DNA from: Nocardia brasiliensis NBRC 14402
GTDB taxonomy: Bacteria; Actinomycetota; Actinomycetes; Mycobacteriales; Mycobacteriaceae
DNA length: 64,000 bases
Direction: 5' to 3'
Assembly: GCF_000308475.2 (NCBI RefSeq)
Contig: NZ_BAFT02000094.1
Span: 1-64,000 of the forward strand
Shown: positions 24,131-38,411 of the stretch, one piece after another
Layout of the letters: the number at the start of each line of letters is the position of its first letter
Numbering within the stretch: position 1 is the stretch's first letter
The notes under the pieces: generated by a model
The model's database searches: none
What the model saw: the letters and a program-made list of their open reading frames with translations, nothing else
Told to the model about the DNA's origin: nothing
Position numbers and translations under genes: made by a program

Positions 24131-24273
24131 GGGTTACATCCTTACCTTGCACCCGAAATCGGTAAACGCCAGCCCCCGTGCCGGACGTGGACACGCGTGT
24201 GCGACTCGCCGATAACCGACATGCCCGGTAGGTCTTCGAGCACCCGGACGGCGGCACCGTACACACTGGTTCC

Positions 24274-27200
24274 GTGACCACCACGCAAGCCCGGCAACAC
24301 CTGATCGAACCGCCAGCCGACAGACCGACCCCACCCGTGCCGCATCGAGGGCACGGCAGGCTGGCCGAGGTCCCGCATATCGCGGGGCTAGTGCTCGGGG
24401 TGTTCGCGGTCGCGTGTTTCCTCTGGAGCCTCTCGCCCACCCTGCGCTATCTCACGCAGGTGCCCCGGCACTACATCGACAACTACTACTTCGATGCGCC
24501 GGACACGAACCTGATGTGGGCCCTGATCGTCGGCCTGCTCGCCGGGGCGCTGGCCAGCCGGAAGCGGATCGCGTGGTGGTTGCTGCTCGGTTACGTGTCG
24601 CTGTACGCCTTGGCCGAGGGCTTGGATTTCGCGGACACCGGCGACGTCAACGCGCTCGTCGCGATGATCGTGCACCTGGCGGTGATCGGCATGCTGGTCG
24701 CGGCGTGGCGCGAGTTCTACACGAAGGTGCGCCGCGGCGCGGGCTGGAAAGCGCTCGGCGTGCTCGCCGGCGGCCTGACGGTCGGCTTCCTGCTCGGCTG
24801 GGGTCTGGTCGAGTTGTTCCCGGGGTCGCTGCCGCAGGGCGCGCAGCGGCCCGGCTGGGCGCTGTACCGGGTGACCGCCGCGGTGCTGGTGGACAACGAA
24901 CGCTTCGACGGGCATCCACGCCCGTTCGTGAACTTCCTGCTCGGCCTGTTCGGCGCGATCGCGCTGCTGGCCGCGGTGATCATCCTGCTGCGCTCCCAGC
25001 GCGCGGCGAACGCGATGACCGGCACCGACGAATCCGCGATCCGCGGCCTGCTGGAACGCTCTGACGTCGAGGATTCGCTCGGCTACTTCGCGACCCGCCG
25101 GGACAAGGCGGTGGTGTTCGCGCCCAGCGGCAAGGCGGCCCTCACCTATCGGGTCGAGCTGGGCGTCTGCCTGGCCAGCGGCGACCCGGTGGGCATCCGC
25201 GAGGCCTGGCCGCAGGCGATCGACGCCTGGCTGCGGCTGGCCGATCAATTCGGCTGGGCGCCCGCGGTGATGGGCGCGAGCGAACTCGGCGCGACGGCCT
25301 ACCAGCGCGCTGGCCTTTCGGTCATCCGGCTCGGTGACGAAGCCATCCTGGACACCAGGACGTTCTCGCTGGCGGGCCCGGAGATGAAACCGGTGCGCCA
25401 GGCCGCGAATCGGTTGCGCAAGCACGGCATCACCGTGCGGATCCGGCGGCACCGCGACATCCCGGCCGAGGAGTTCCGCGCCGTGATCGCGCGCGCCGAC
25501 GCCTGGCGCGACACCGAGACCGAGCGCGGCTTCTCGATGGCGCTCGGCCGGCTCGGCGATCCCCTGGACGCCGACTGCTTACTGGTCGAAGCGGTGAACG
25601 GACAGGATCGCGTGCTCGGCATGCTGTCGCTGGTCCCGTGGGGCCGCACCGGCGTCTCGCTGGAGCTGATGCGCCGCGACCCGAACGGTCCGAACGGCGT
25701 GATGGAGCTGATGATCTCGCAGCTCGCACTGAACTCCGAACAGCACGGCGTCACCAAGATCTCGTTGAACTTCGCCGTGTTCCGCTCGGTGTTCGAAGAG
25801 GGCGGGCGGATCGGCGCCGGCCCGGTGCTGCGCATGTGGCGCGGTGTGCTGCTGTTCTTTTCGCGCTGGTGGCAGCTGGAGGCGCTGTACCGCTCCAACG
25901 TGAAATACCAGCCGCATTGGGTACCACGGTTTTTCCTGTTCGAGGAGCGCAGGCAGCTGCCGCGGGTCGCGGTGGCCAGCGCGCTCGCCGAGGGCTTCCT
26001 GCCGCGGTTCGGGAAAGAACCGGACACGATCACCCACACCGGCTCGCACAGTGCGGCCCCCGCGAGCATGACCGGCCTGCACGCCGACGGCAGCCCGCCC
26101 GACCTCGACCAGGTCGAGGGGCAGGAACTGCTGCCGCGCCGACCCGAACAGGTGCGGGTGCGGATGGACAAGCTGGACCGGCTCACTGCCTCCGGTGTCG
26201 AGGCCTACCCGGTCGCCTACCCGCCGACCCACAGCGTCGCGGGCGCCCGGCAGTCGCCGCGCGGCACCACGGTCCGGGTGTGCGGCAGGCTGCTGCGCAT
26301 CCGCGACTACGGCGGCGTGATCTTCGCCGTGCTGCGCGACTGGACCGACGACATCCAACTGGTGATCGATCGGGACCGGGTCGGCGCCGAACGCAGCGCC
26401 GAATTCACCGAATTCTTCGACCTCGGTGACCTGATCGAGGTCAGCGGGCAGATCGGGCGCAGCCGCCGCGGCGAGCTCTCGCTGCTCGCGGCGGACTGGC
26501 GGATGCTCGGCAAATGCCTGCATCCGTTGCCGGACAAGTGGAAAGGCCTGTCCGATCCCGAGGCGCGGGTGCGGCAGCGCTACGTCGACATGGCGATCAA
26601 CGCCGAGACCCGCGAGGTGCTCGCCAAACGCAGCGCGGTGGTCCGTTCGCTGCGTGACACGTTCAACGGCTGGGGCTACCTCGAGGTGGAGACCCCGATT
26701 CTGCAGCAGGTGCACGGCGGGGCCAACGCCACCCCGTTCCTCACCCACATCAACGCCTACGACCTCGATCTGTACCTGCGGATCGCGCCCGAGCTGTACC
26801 TGAAGCGGCTCTGCGTCGGCGGCATGGAGAAGGTCTTCGAGATCGGGCGCACCTTCCGCAACGAGGGCGTCGACTTCAGCCACAATCCCGAGTTCACCAT
26901 TCTCGAGGCCTACGAGGCGCACAGCGACTACGAGCGGATGATGCACGCCGCCCGCGAACTCATCCAGAACGCCGCGGTCGCGGCCAACGGTGCGATGGTG
27001 GCGTTGCGGCCGCAGGACGACGGCTCGTTCGAACAGGTCGACATCTCCGGCGAATGGGCGGTCAAGACGGTGCACGGCGCGGTATCCGAGGCGCTCGGCA
27101 CCGAGATCACCCCGGCCACCGAGGTCGAGCTGCTGCGCGAACTGTGCGACAAGGCCGAGGTGCCGTATCAGCACGGCTGGGACGCGGGCCAGGTGGTGCT

Positions 27201-27594
27201 GGAAATGTACGAGCACCTGGTCGAGGCGCGCACCGAGGCGCCGACCTTCTACATCGACTTCCCCACCTCGGTGTCCCCGCTGACCCGCGCGCACCGCAGC
27301 ATCGCGGGCGTCACCGAGCGCTGGGACCTGGTCGCCTGGGGCGTCGAACTCGGCACCGCCTACAGCGAACTCACCGATCCGGTGGAGCAGCGGCGCCGGC
27401 TCACCGAGCAATCCATGCTCGCCGCCAACGGCGATCCGGAGGCGATGGAACTCGACGAGGACTTCCTGCAGGCCCTCGAGCACGCGATGCCGCCGACCGG
27501 CGGGCTCGGGCTCGGCGTCGACCGGGTGGTCATGCTGATCACGGGACGCAGCATCCGCGAGACACTCCCGTTCCCGCTGGTGAAACCGCGCTGA
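24274..27594 (+). CDS. lysX: Bifunctional lysylphosphatidylglycerol synthase / lysyl-tRNA synthetase
   Basis: This 1106-residue fusion has an N-terminal MprF-like part with about seven membrane helices (to residue ~250) and a DUF2156 lysyltransferase domain (about 255-580). An OB-fold tRNA-binding domain (about 660-750, VRVCGRLLRIRDYGGVIFAV) and a class II LysRS catalytic core follow. Motif 2 is visible as FEIGRTFRNEGVDFSHNPEF and motif 3 as GLGLGVDRVVML. The protein charges tRNA-Lys and transfers lysine to phosphatidylglycerol, adding positive charge to the membrane and protecting against cationic peptides. M. tuberculosis LysX is 1172 residues. The GTG start is preceded by CACACT at -12, a weak leaderless pattern. 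Confidence 0.96.
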   Translation: MTTTQARQHLIEPPADRPTPPVPHRGHGRLAEVPHIAGLVLGVFAVACFLWSLSPTLRYLTQVPRHYIDNYYFDAPDTNLMWALIVGLLAGALASRKRIAWWLLLGYVSLYALAEGLDFADTGDVNALVAMIVHLAVIGMLVAAWREFYTKVRRGAGWKALGVLAGGLTVGFLLGWGLVELFPGSLPQGAQRPGWALYRVTAAVLVDNERFDGHPRPFVNFLLGLFGAIALLAAVIILLRSQRAANAMTGTDESAIRGLLERSDVEDSLGYFATRRDKAVVFAPSGKAALTYRVELGVCLASGDPVGIREAWPQAIDAWLRLADQFGWAPAVMGASELGATAYQRAGLSVIRLGDEAILDTRTFSLAGPEMKPVRQAANRLRKHGITVRIRRHRDIPAEEFRAVIARADAWRDTETERGFSMALGRLGDPLDADCLLVEAVNGQDRVLGMLSLVPWGRTGVSLELMRRDPNGPNGVMELMISQLALNSEQHGVTKISLNFAVFRSVFEEGGRIGAGPVLRMWRGVLLFFSRWWQLEALYRSNVKYQPHWVPRFFLFEERRQLPRVAVASALAEGFLPRFGKEPDTITHTGSHSAAPASMTGLHADGSPPDLDQVEGQELLPRRPEQVRVRMDKLDRLTASGVEAYPVAYPPTHSVAGARQSPRGTTVRVCGRLLRIRDYGGVIFAVLRDWTDDIQLVIDRDRVGAERSAEFTEFFDLGDLIEVSGQIGRSRRGELSLLAADWRMLGKCLHPLPDKWKGLSDPEARVRQRYVDMAINAETREVLAKRSAVVRSLRDTFNGWGYLEVETPILQQVHGGANATPFLTHINAYDLDLYLRIAPELYLKRLCVGGMEKVFEIGRTFRNEGVDFSHNPEFTILEAYEAHSDYERMMHAARELIQNAAVAANGAMVALRPQDDGSFEQVDISGEWAVKTVHGAVSEALGTEITPATEVELLRELCDKAEVPYQHGWDAGQVVLEMYEHLVEARTEAPTFYIDFPTSVSPLTRAHRSIAGVTERWDLVAWGVELGTAYSELTDPVEQRRRLTEQSMLAANGDPEAMELDEDFLQALEHAMPPTGGLGLGVDRVVMLITGRSIRETLPFPLVKPR

Positions 27595-27708
27595 TTCGGC
27601 GAACGGAACCCAGCGGACGAATCGGACAGCTACCCTTGAGAATTCGAACCGGAGCGGCCGAGAACCTGCGGCCCGGGAGGGGACCGTGACACGAAATGGG
27701 GTTCAGAT

Positions 27709-27906
27709 ATGTACCTTGACCTGCTGACCAATATGGCCCTGGTGGACCACAGCGTCTGGGCGAGCCCGGAGGTGTTCGAGCTCGCCGCCCGCAAGAAGAA
27801 GCGCAGCAGCGGCGGCCTGATCTTCGGCGGCATCTGCTGCCTGCTCGTGGTCGCCCTCATCGTCCTCGGCATCTACCTGCTGATGAAGCGCAAGAAGCAA
27901 CAGTAG
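27709..27906 (+). CDS. Small single-pass membrane protein
   Basis: This 65-residue protein has a polar N-terminus, a basic patch (RKKKRSS), one strong transmembrane helix (LIFGGICCLLVVALIVLGIYL, about residues 37-57) and a basic tail (KRKKQQ). Two adjacent cysteines lie in the helix. A GGGG ribosome site precedes the ATG and a terminator follows. It lies 114 bases after lysX on the same strand and might be cotranscribed, but no family is recognised and no function is proposed. Confidence 0.72.
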   Translation: MYLDLLTNMALVDHSVWASPEVFELAARKKKRSSGGLIFGGICCLLVVALIVLGIYLLMKRKKQQ

Positions 27907-27917
27907 TTCCAGACTGC

Positions 27918-27957
27918 CGAACGACCCGGTTCGTGGGGGTTCGAACCGGGCCGTTCG
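27918..27957. terminator. Terminator between small membrane protein and Uma2 genes
   Basis: A 16-base stem (CGAACGACCCGGTTCG / CGAACCGGGCCGTTCG, with one mismatch) and an 8-base loop sit between convergent genes. Confidence 0.75.
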
Positions 27958-27975
27958 CCGTCTACCGGCGTTCCC

Positions 27976-28575
27976 CTAAAGCCGTTCGATATCGGACAGA
28001 TCAATATCGATGTCGAAGGGGACGGTGAGCTTCAGGCGGTCGTGATGAATGCCGGTGAGCGCGTACGCCTTTGTCGCGGGATCGACTTCGTAGACGTAGA
28101 CAACGGCGCGGCCGTCGACATTTTCGACTCGCCAGAAGTGCGCGATTCCGGCCCGCGCATACAGCTGGGGCTTGCGTTCCCGATCGCGGGTGCGAGATTC
28201 GGCGGACACCACTTCAACTGCGAGCACGACGCGGTCGGCTTCGTAACCGGTCCTAGCGGGGTCCGTCTCATCGAGTCGAAGCACCACCACGTCAGGTTCG
28301 GGTCGCTGGTCGTGCGCGAGCGTCACCGTCATCTCACGACGAACCCGCAGGCCCGCAGGTGCGCAGCTGCGCAAAACCTGCTCCAGCAGGGAGATCACCA
28401 ACATGTGGAACTCGGCCTGCGGACTCACGAAGATCAGACTCCCGTCGATCAACTCTGTGTGTGGTGGAAGGTTGGGCAGGCGGTCCAGATCTTCGGCAAC
28501 GAACCCGCCGGGCGGCGGGAACAGCCACTGCGGAATCCGCTCGTCGGTCATGACACCGAGTATGGCACCGGTCAT
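27976..28575 (-). CDS. Uma2 family (DUF820) endonuclease-like protein
   Basis: This 199-residue protein carries the PD-(D/E)XK-like core of Uma2 proteins: HTELIDGSLIFVSP near residue 40, QRPEPDVVVLR with the catalytic Asp, and LAVEVVSAESRTRDRERK with Glu and Lys. It ends with a beta-rich segment. Uma2 proteins are numerous in cyanobacteria and actinobacteria and their role is unsettled. Two in-frame ATGs (28575 and 28551) lie in two copies of a 24-base tandem repeat; either may be used. It is next to a divergent histidine phosphatase gene. Confidence 0.83.
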   Translation of the reverse strand: MTGAILGVMTDERIPQWLFPPPGGFVAEDLDRLPNLPPHTELIDGSLIFVSPQAEFHMLVISLLEQVLRSCAPAGLRVRREMTVTLAHDQRPEPDVVVLRLDETDPARTGYEADRVVLAVEVVSAESRTRDRERKPQLYARAGIAHFWRVENVDGRAVVYVYEVDPATKAYALTGIHHDRLKLTVPFDIDIDLSDIERL

Positions 28576-28594
28576 GACGGCGAGTATGGCACCA
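28547..28594. repeat. 24-bp tandem duplication spanning the Uma2 start
   Basis: Copies at 28547-28570 and 28571-28594 (GTCATGACACCGAGTATGG... and GTCATGACGGCGAGTATGG...) differ at three bases. Each copy, read on the minus strand, contains CATACT seven bases before an in-frame ATG, so a -10-like element and start codon are both duplicated. Confidence 0.7.
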
Positions 28595-28685
28595 GCGGTG
28601 ATGTCCGGGATGCATCATCAACTGCCACGACACTGCCAAGCCGGCCTGCGCGGCGTTCGTGCGGTCGATGGGGCAGAGTGGGGTT

Positions 28686-29297
28686 GTGCAGTTGATTCTT
28701 GTTCGTCATGGGCAGCCGGTGCGGGTCGTGAATGCGGTGGGGGCGGCTGATCCTGAGTTGGCGGCGGTCGGGGTGGAGCAGGCGGAGCGGGTGCCTGCGG
28801 CGTTGAGTCAGCATCGGGTGGTGCGGGTGGTGAGCAGTCCGCAGCGGCGGGCACGGGACACCGCGGGGCCGACGGCGGCGAAGCTGGGGCTCGACGTCGA
28901 GGTGATCGACGATCTGGCCGAATACGATCGGGATCTGCCCGCCTACATTCCGATCGAGGACGCCAAGGTCGAGTTCCGCGCGGTCTACGAGCAGATCAAG
29001 GCCGGCCATTTTCCGCCGCAGATCGACGGGCCCGCATTCAAGTCCCGGGTGCTGGACACGGTCGCCGAGATCGCGGCCGCCACCGACCCGGCCGACACCG
29101 TGCTCGCCTTCACCCACGGCGGCGTGATCAACGTGCTGCTGCAGCAGATACTCGGTCTGGAGCGGCCCTTGACCTTCCCGATCGACTACTGCTCGATCAC
29201 CCGAATCCTGTTCTCCCGCAACGGCCGGCGCACCGCAGCGACGATCAACGAGAACGGGCACGTGTGGGATCTGCTGCCGCGCAACATCAAGTCCTGA
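28686..29297 (+). CDS. Histidine phosphatase family (phosphoglycerate mutase-like) protein
   Basis: This 203-residue cytosolic enzyme begins VQLILVRHGQP with the phospho-accepting His in the RHG motif. It has SSPQRRARDTAGPTA (second Arg/phosphate pocket), an acidic segment, and FTHGGVINVLL with the second catalytic His. These are the residues of the two-histidine phosphatase superfamily; the substrate is unknown. The GTG at 28686 matches the usual beginning just before the LVRHG strand; ATG 28659 and ATG 28668 are in frame upstream. Confidence 0.87.
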   Translation: MQLILVRHGQPVRVVNAVGAADPELAAVGVEQAERVPAALSQHRVVRVVSSPQRRARDTAGPTAAKLGLDVEVIDDLAEYDRDLPAYIPIEDAKVEFRAVYEQIKAGHFPPQIDGPAFKSRVLDTVAEIAAATDPADTVLAFTHGGVINVLLQQILGLERPLTFPIDYCSITRILFSRNGRRTAATINENGHVWDLLPRNIKS

Positions 29298-29415
29298 TTG
29301 TCGGGTTCACAGCCGATTGGCAGGGACGTCACACCCGCACCCCAGCGACGGAACCTTGGATGGGACCGGTGAGCCGGCACACCAGCGGCTCATGGTCCGA
29401 GAGAAAGGAATTCCG

Positions 29416-29766
29416 TTGCTCAGCAGAACATCGACGCCGCTGCGTCGCCGGGTCACCCGGGTCGCAGTGGCAGGGGTACTGATCGCCCTACCGCTCGGCG
29501 CGCTCGCCGCGACCGCTTCGGCCGAGACGCCGGACCCCGCGGCCATCCAGCTGACCCAGGCCGACCCGGAAGGCACCGATATCAGCGCGCATCCGCGCGG
29601 CGGACCCGGCTGGCTGCCCGGCGGCGATCAGGGCGGGCCGCGGGTGGAGTACCGGGACGGGCCGGGACGGCACGGCCCCGGTACCGGTCCGCGCATCTAC
29701 AAGGACGATCCCGGTCCACGGACCCTGCACGTCCGCCCGCCGAGCGGCTCCGCGGGCAGTAGCTGA
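29416..29766 (+). CDS. Small secreted Gly/Pro-rich protein
   Basis: This 116-residue protein has a signal peptide (RRRVTRVAVAGVLIALPLGA, cleavage near TASAETPD) and a disordered mature part rich in Gly, Pro, Asp and Arg, including GGPGWLPGGDQGGPRVEYRD and GRHGPGTGPR. The TTG start is preferred because AAAGGA lies six bases upstream; an upstream GTG (at VREKG) is in frame. The family is unknown. A bidirectional terminator follows. Confidence 0.62.
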   Translation: MLSRTSTPLRRRVTRVAVAGVLIALPLGALAATASAETPDPAAIQLTQADPEGTDISAHPRGGPGWLPGGDQGGPRVEYRDGPGRHGPGTGPRIYKDDPGPRTLHVRPPSGSAGSS

Positions 29767-29789
29767 TCCCCGGGTAGTCCCGCGACGAC

Positions 29790-29821
29790 GAAGGCCCACC
29801 TCCGCGCGGAGATGGGCCTTC
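29790..29821. terminator. Bidirectional terminator between secreted protein and cutinase genes
   Basis: A stem of GAAGGCCCACCTCC / GGAGATGGGCCTTC with a 4-base loop sits between convergent genes. Confidence 0.8.
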
Positions 29822-29837
29822 GTTCAGCTGCGGTGGA

Positions 29838-30737
29838 TCAGGCCATGCCCGCGATCCAGTTGTGCATCCAGGACGTGGCGGTCTGCCCGCCGCCGACCGG
29901 GTAGCTGCCGTACAGCGTGTGCGCCTGCGACTTGTAGAACCGCTCCAGATCCTTGGCGCGCTGCTCGTTCGCCGATTCGGTGAGCTGGGCCTGCAGCGCG
30001 GGCACGCCGCCGTGCGCGAAGAGGTCGGTCATGATGTTGCCCGCCTCGATCTGGTACCGCCACATGTTGGCCGGGTTCATATCCGAGGCCTGCGCCATGA
30101 AGCCCGCGAACCGGGTGACGAAGTCGTCCGGCGCGGTCGCGCAGTACAGGTCGTCGAGCGCGCAGATGGTGCGGGTGCGATCGCTCAGCCAGCCGAAGCC
30201 GCCGACCCGGGGGCCGCCGGCGCCTGCGCCGGGGGCGGGCGCGCCGACCTGGACGTCGGTGGGCGAGCGGCGCGGATCCGAGATCAGGCCGACGCCCGCG
30301 ATCCGGTCGGCCGGCACGGGGCCGAGCCCGGTGCCGATCTCGGCGGCGAGGTCGCCCGCCGCGTCCGCGCCCTGGCTGTAGCCGACGAGCGCGATCTTGG
30401 TGGCGCCGCAGGACTTCGCCATATCGGTGATCAGGCCACGCGCGCGGTCGGTGGCTTCTTTCTTCGAGTTGCCGTAAACCTCACCCTCCCAAGGGAAGGC
30501 GGTCGCGGCGTAGGTCACGTAGTCGACGTCGGCGGAGCTCGGCAGGTTCCGCGTGACACCGGCGAGCATGCCGGGCTGCGGCTTCTTGTCCTTGCCGGTC
30601 TCCCAGGTGCCGGGGATCGCCACCACGTACAGGCTGGGGCAACCCGGGTCGGCACTCACCGATCCGCTGCCGAACACCAAGCCGGACAGTACCGTCGCGG
30701 ATGCACCGAGAGCCGCGACAACCTTCTTCACCTGCAT
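29838..30737 (-). CDS. Cutinase family secreted esterase
   Basis: This 299-residue alpha/beta hydrolase has a signal peptide (MQVKKVVAALGASATVLSGL, cleavage near SVSADPG) and the catalytic motif GYSQG with Ser121. An aspartate in ICALDDLYCATAPDD and a His in LFAHGG complete the likely triad; two Cys pairs (Cys33/Cys110 and the pair in the ICAL...YC segment) probably form disulfides. Mycobacterial cutinase-like proteins act on lipid esters, including some phospholipids. The ATG at 30737 is chosen because it begins the signal peptide. Confidence 0.92.
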   Translation of the reverse strand: MQVKKVVAALGASATVLSGLVFGSGSVSADPGCPSLYVVAIPGTWETGKDKKPQPGMLAGVTRNLPSSADVDYVTYAATAFPWEGEVYGNSKKEATDRARGLITDMAKSCGATKIALVGYSQGADAAGDLAAEIGTGLGPVPADRIAGVGLISDPRRSPTDVQVGAPAPGAGAGGPRVGGFGWLSDRTRTICALDDLYCATAPDDFVTRFAGFMAQASDMNPANMWRYQIEAGNIMTDLFAHGGVPALQAQLTESANEQRAKDLERFYKSQAHTLYGSYPVGGGQTATSWMHNWIAGMA

Positions 30738-31269
30738 ACCGCTCCAGTCCAAACCGATGCCCGCCCTGGGCATCCCGACAAGTTGCGCACCAATGCTGGA
30801 CCGCAGGAGTGACTTTCCAGTGCACGCTGGGTTAACTCGAGCCACCCGGCGATCCGAACGCTGCTGTCCGGACGAACCCACATCCCAAGATCAGCAACGT
30901 GCCGGGATCACAATAAAGGTCGCGAGCGCCCGGCGCCATCCCGACCCGCGTCCGATGTCCGATTTCCGTCCGATGCCCAAACCCGCAGCTCCGCACCACA
31001 TCCCGGCACCAAACGCCCTGATCAGCCGGTGATCCCCCGCTCGCAGCCCTTCGCAATCTGCCAGCAATCAGCACACCGGCCGCGCCGATCGCCGATGTGA
31101 ACGCGCACAGAACGATGCCGATCAGATCCGATCCACGGCCCTGCGAACGTAAGCGAGCAACCTCTCAGAGAATCATCGCGCCGTGCATCGCCCGGCAACG
31201 CCGAACGCCCGGCGTCGAATTCCGCACACTCGCGTGTCGCGTCGCACCACCGCGACGACGCAAAGAACA
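30738..31269. other. Intergenic region between cutinase and gltD, no supported gene
   Basis: About 530 bases. A short tandem-like stretch (CGTCCGATG repeated near 30948-30975) is the only structure noticed. The cutinase promoter must lie at the left end. Confidence 0.5.
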
Positions 31270-31305
31270 AAGGCGTCTGCGGACCGAAGTCCGCAGACGC
31301 CTTTT
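31270..31305 (-). terminator. Terminator after gltBD
   Basis: A 16-base perfect stem (AAAGGCGTCTGCGGAC / GTCCGCAGACGCCTTT) with a 4-base CGAA loop lies 27 bases past the gltD stop. Confidence 0.85.
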
Positions 31306-31331
31306 CCGCTCCGGTAAGAGAGGGGTTCAGA

Positions 31332-32793
31332 TCATCGCTGGGCGACCATGGTGGGGGTGATCGGGGCGGGAAGCGCCGTCTCACCCTCCAGGAAGCGGTC
31401 TACCGCGGCGGCCGCGGCGCGACCCTCCGCGATGGCCCAGACGATGAGGGACTGGCCGCGGCCCATATCGCCCGCGACGAACACGCCGGGGATGTTGGTC
31501 GACCAGCCCTTGTCGCGCTGGACGTTGCCGCGCTGGTCATAGCCGACGCCGAGTTCTTCGAGCAGGCCGCGCTTTTCGGGACCGGTGAAGCCCATGGCGA
31601 GCAGCACGAGATCGGCCTCGAGGGTGAAGTCGGTGCCGTCGACCTTCTCGAAACGGCCGTTGACCATCGTCACCTCGTGCGCCTGCAGGCCGGTGACCTT
31701 GCCGTCTTCGCCGACGAAACGCTCGGTGTTGACGGAGAACACCCGCTCGCCGCCCTCCTCGTGCGCCGAGGACACCCGGTACATGAGCGGGTAGGTCGGC
31801 CATGGGGTGGAGGAGGCTCGCTCCTCCGGCGGGCGCGGCATGATCTCGAACTGGTGGATGCTCTCGGCGCCCTGCCGGTGCGAGGTGCCGAGGCAGTCGG
31901 CACCGGTGTCACCGCCACCGATGATGACGACCTTCTTGCCCTTCGCGTGGATGGGCGGCAGGCCGTCGGCGTCGGTGACGTCGTCGCCCAGCTGCACCCG
32001 GTTGGCCCACGGCAGGAACTCCATGGCCTGGTGGATGCCGTCCAGCTCGCGTCCGGGGATCGGCAGGTCGCGCGCGATGGTCGCGCCGCCGGCCAGCACG
32101 ATCGAGTCGAACTGCTCGCGCAGCTGCTCGGCGGTGATGTCGACGCCGACGTTCACGCCGGTCTTGAAGATGGTGCCCTCGGCCTCCATCTGCGCCATCC
32201 GGCGGTCGATGAAGCGCTTCTCCATCTTGAATTCCGGGATGCCGTAACGCAGCAGGCCGCCGATGCGGTCGGCCCGCTCGAACACGGTCACGGTGTGCCC
32301 GGCGCGGGTGAGCTGCTGGGCCGCGGCGAGTCCCGCGGGACCGGAGCCGACGACCGCGATTCGCTTACCGGTCAACCGGGTCGGGTACACCGGGGTCACC
32401 CAGCCCTCGTCGAAGGCGTTCTCGATGAGCTCGACCTCGACCTGCTTGATCGTCACCGGGTCCTGGTTGATGCCGAGGACACAGGACGCCTCACACGGCG
32501 CCGGGCACAACCGCCCGGTGAACTCCGGGAAGTTGTTGGTGGCGTGCAGCCGATCGATGCCCTCGCGCCACTGCCCCTTGTAGACCAGGTCGTTCCACTC
32601 GGGGATCAGGTTGCCCAGCGGGCAACCGTTGTGGCAGAACGGGATACCGCAGTCCATGCACCGGCTGGCCTGACGCTGCAGGGTCTCGTGCGCGAAACCC
32701 TCCTCGTAGACCTCTTTCCAGTCCATCAGCCGCAGCGGCACGGGACGACGCGTCGGCAGCTCCCGCTTGGTGTGCTTCAAAAAACCTTGTGCG

Positions 32794-32801
<8 letters not shown>
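31332..32801 (-). CDS. gltD: Glutamate synthase (NADPH) small subunit
   Basis: This 489-residue subunit has an N-terminal double 4Fe-4S cluster with CMDCGIPFCHNGCPLGN, FAD-binding GSGPAGLAAAQQL and NADPH-binding GGGDTGADCLGTSHRQGA. It passes electrons from NADPH through FAD and Fe-S centres to the large subunit so that 2-oxoglutarate and glutamine become two glutamates. It overlaps gltB by eight bases and is followed by a strong terminator. In M. tuberculosis Rv3858c is the counterpart. Confidence 0.96.
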
Positions 32802-37443
<4,642 letters not shown>

Positions 37444-38411
37444 GCCTCTGCCTTCAAGAAGGGCGTTCGACGAAAACGAAATGGGCTATTTCGTCGGAAT
37501 GCCTCCGTACAAGACTGCGCCCGTACGTTCCGAAACCAGCCGCGCTGATGGTCTTCGGCGTGCAGTCACGTCTCCAGTTGTTTCACCCGCTTCAGTGACG
37601 TAGTGGGTGCTCGTCGGTAACGGATCCCTAACAAGATCCTTACCTCCGCGCGGGTTCCGGCCCGCTACGCTGAGCACCGGTCAGGAGCTGCCCCGAGCGG
37701 GCGAGTGGGCCGAGCATTCTGTGTTCGGCGTAAGAGCAAACGATAAGTCAGGTCCGAGGCCCAACCAACTTAGGCTGTACTAATAACTGGGTCTAGCTGG
37801 GCTTCTTCATTCGGTCCTCCACGTGTGCGCGTCGTCCAGTGTAAAGCAGCAGGCACCGCATGATCGATCCCGCGGCGTCCGGTGCCGACTGCTGACGGTC
37901 GGCGCGGGAGAGCGGCCGCGAACCTCACGAAACGGTCAGGAAAACGCTCTCACCTGCATCGCAGATGATTTCCCCGGCGAAGCATCCGGCAAACCACCGA
38001 AGGGCGGCTAACTCGGAAGCCGGGTGAATGAGATATTTCCGACAGGCTCCTGACGAGCCACGTATGTGATCCGACCGTCCGGCCTCTTTTGTCCGCTGTG
38101 GGCTTCAGCACATATTCAGCAAACGACAGTCAGTGGCGTTCGACACATTTCTACGGCCGAAAGCTATCCACTCTTACACCGTAATCGACGTGACTTATTG
38201 CGGAATGGACGGCCCTTTACCGAATATTCGCCAGCTGATCCGGTTTTCGTCGTTGAGTTCAACTTAAGAGAGCGTCTTACGGCGTCAGCCGGATGCGTTG
38301 CGAAGGCGCGTACCAGCGTTGCGCGGGACCACAAAGTTTCGGGTGGAAGGGTGCCGCCGGCGCACAGTGAACGGCACCTCGTTCGCCGAACAAGCACAAA
38401 TAGGGGTCCGC
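37444..38411. other. Long intergenic region upstream of gltB, no supported gene
   Basis: Nearly 1 kb with no convincing coding potential, in the middle less GC-rich than the flanks (notably 38080-38290). Contains a candidate GlnR box (listed separately). The gltB promoter and any leader control elements should lie here. No recognised riboswitch was identified by eye. Confidence 0.6.
37617..37632. promoter_or_regulatory. Candidate GlnR box upstream of gltBD
   Basis: GTAAC-GGATCC-CTAAC fits the GTnAC-N6-GnAAC form of actinobacterial GlnR sites except for one base in the second half. It lies about 175 bases upstream of the gltB start, in a region where nitrogen control would be expected. Confidence 0.35.

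Noticed and set aside
29317..29415. Longer version of the small secreted protein starting upstream
   Set aside because: The added residues lack a signal and ribosome site; the TTG at 29416 with AAAGGA fits the signal peptide better.
37690..37800. Possible tRNA or riboswitch upstream of gltB
   Set aside because: Could not be folded into a known structure by eye.
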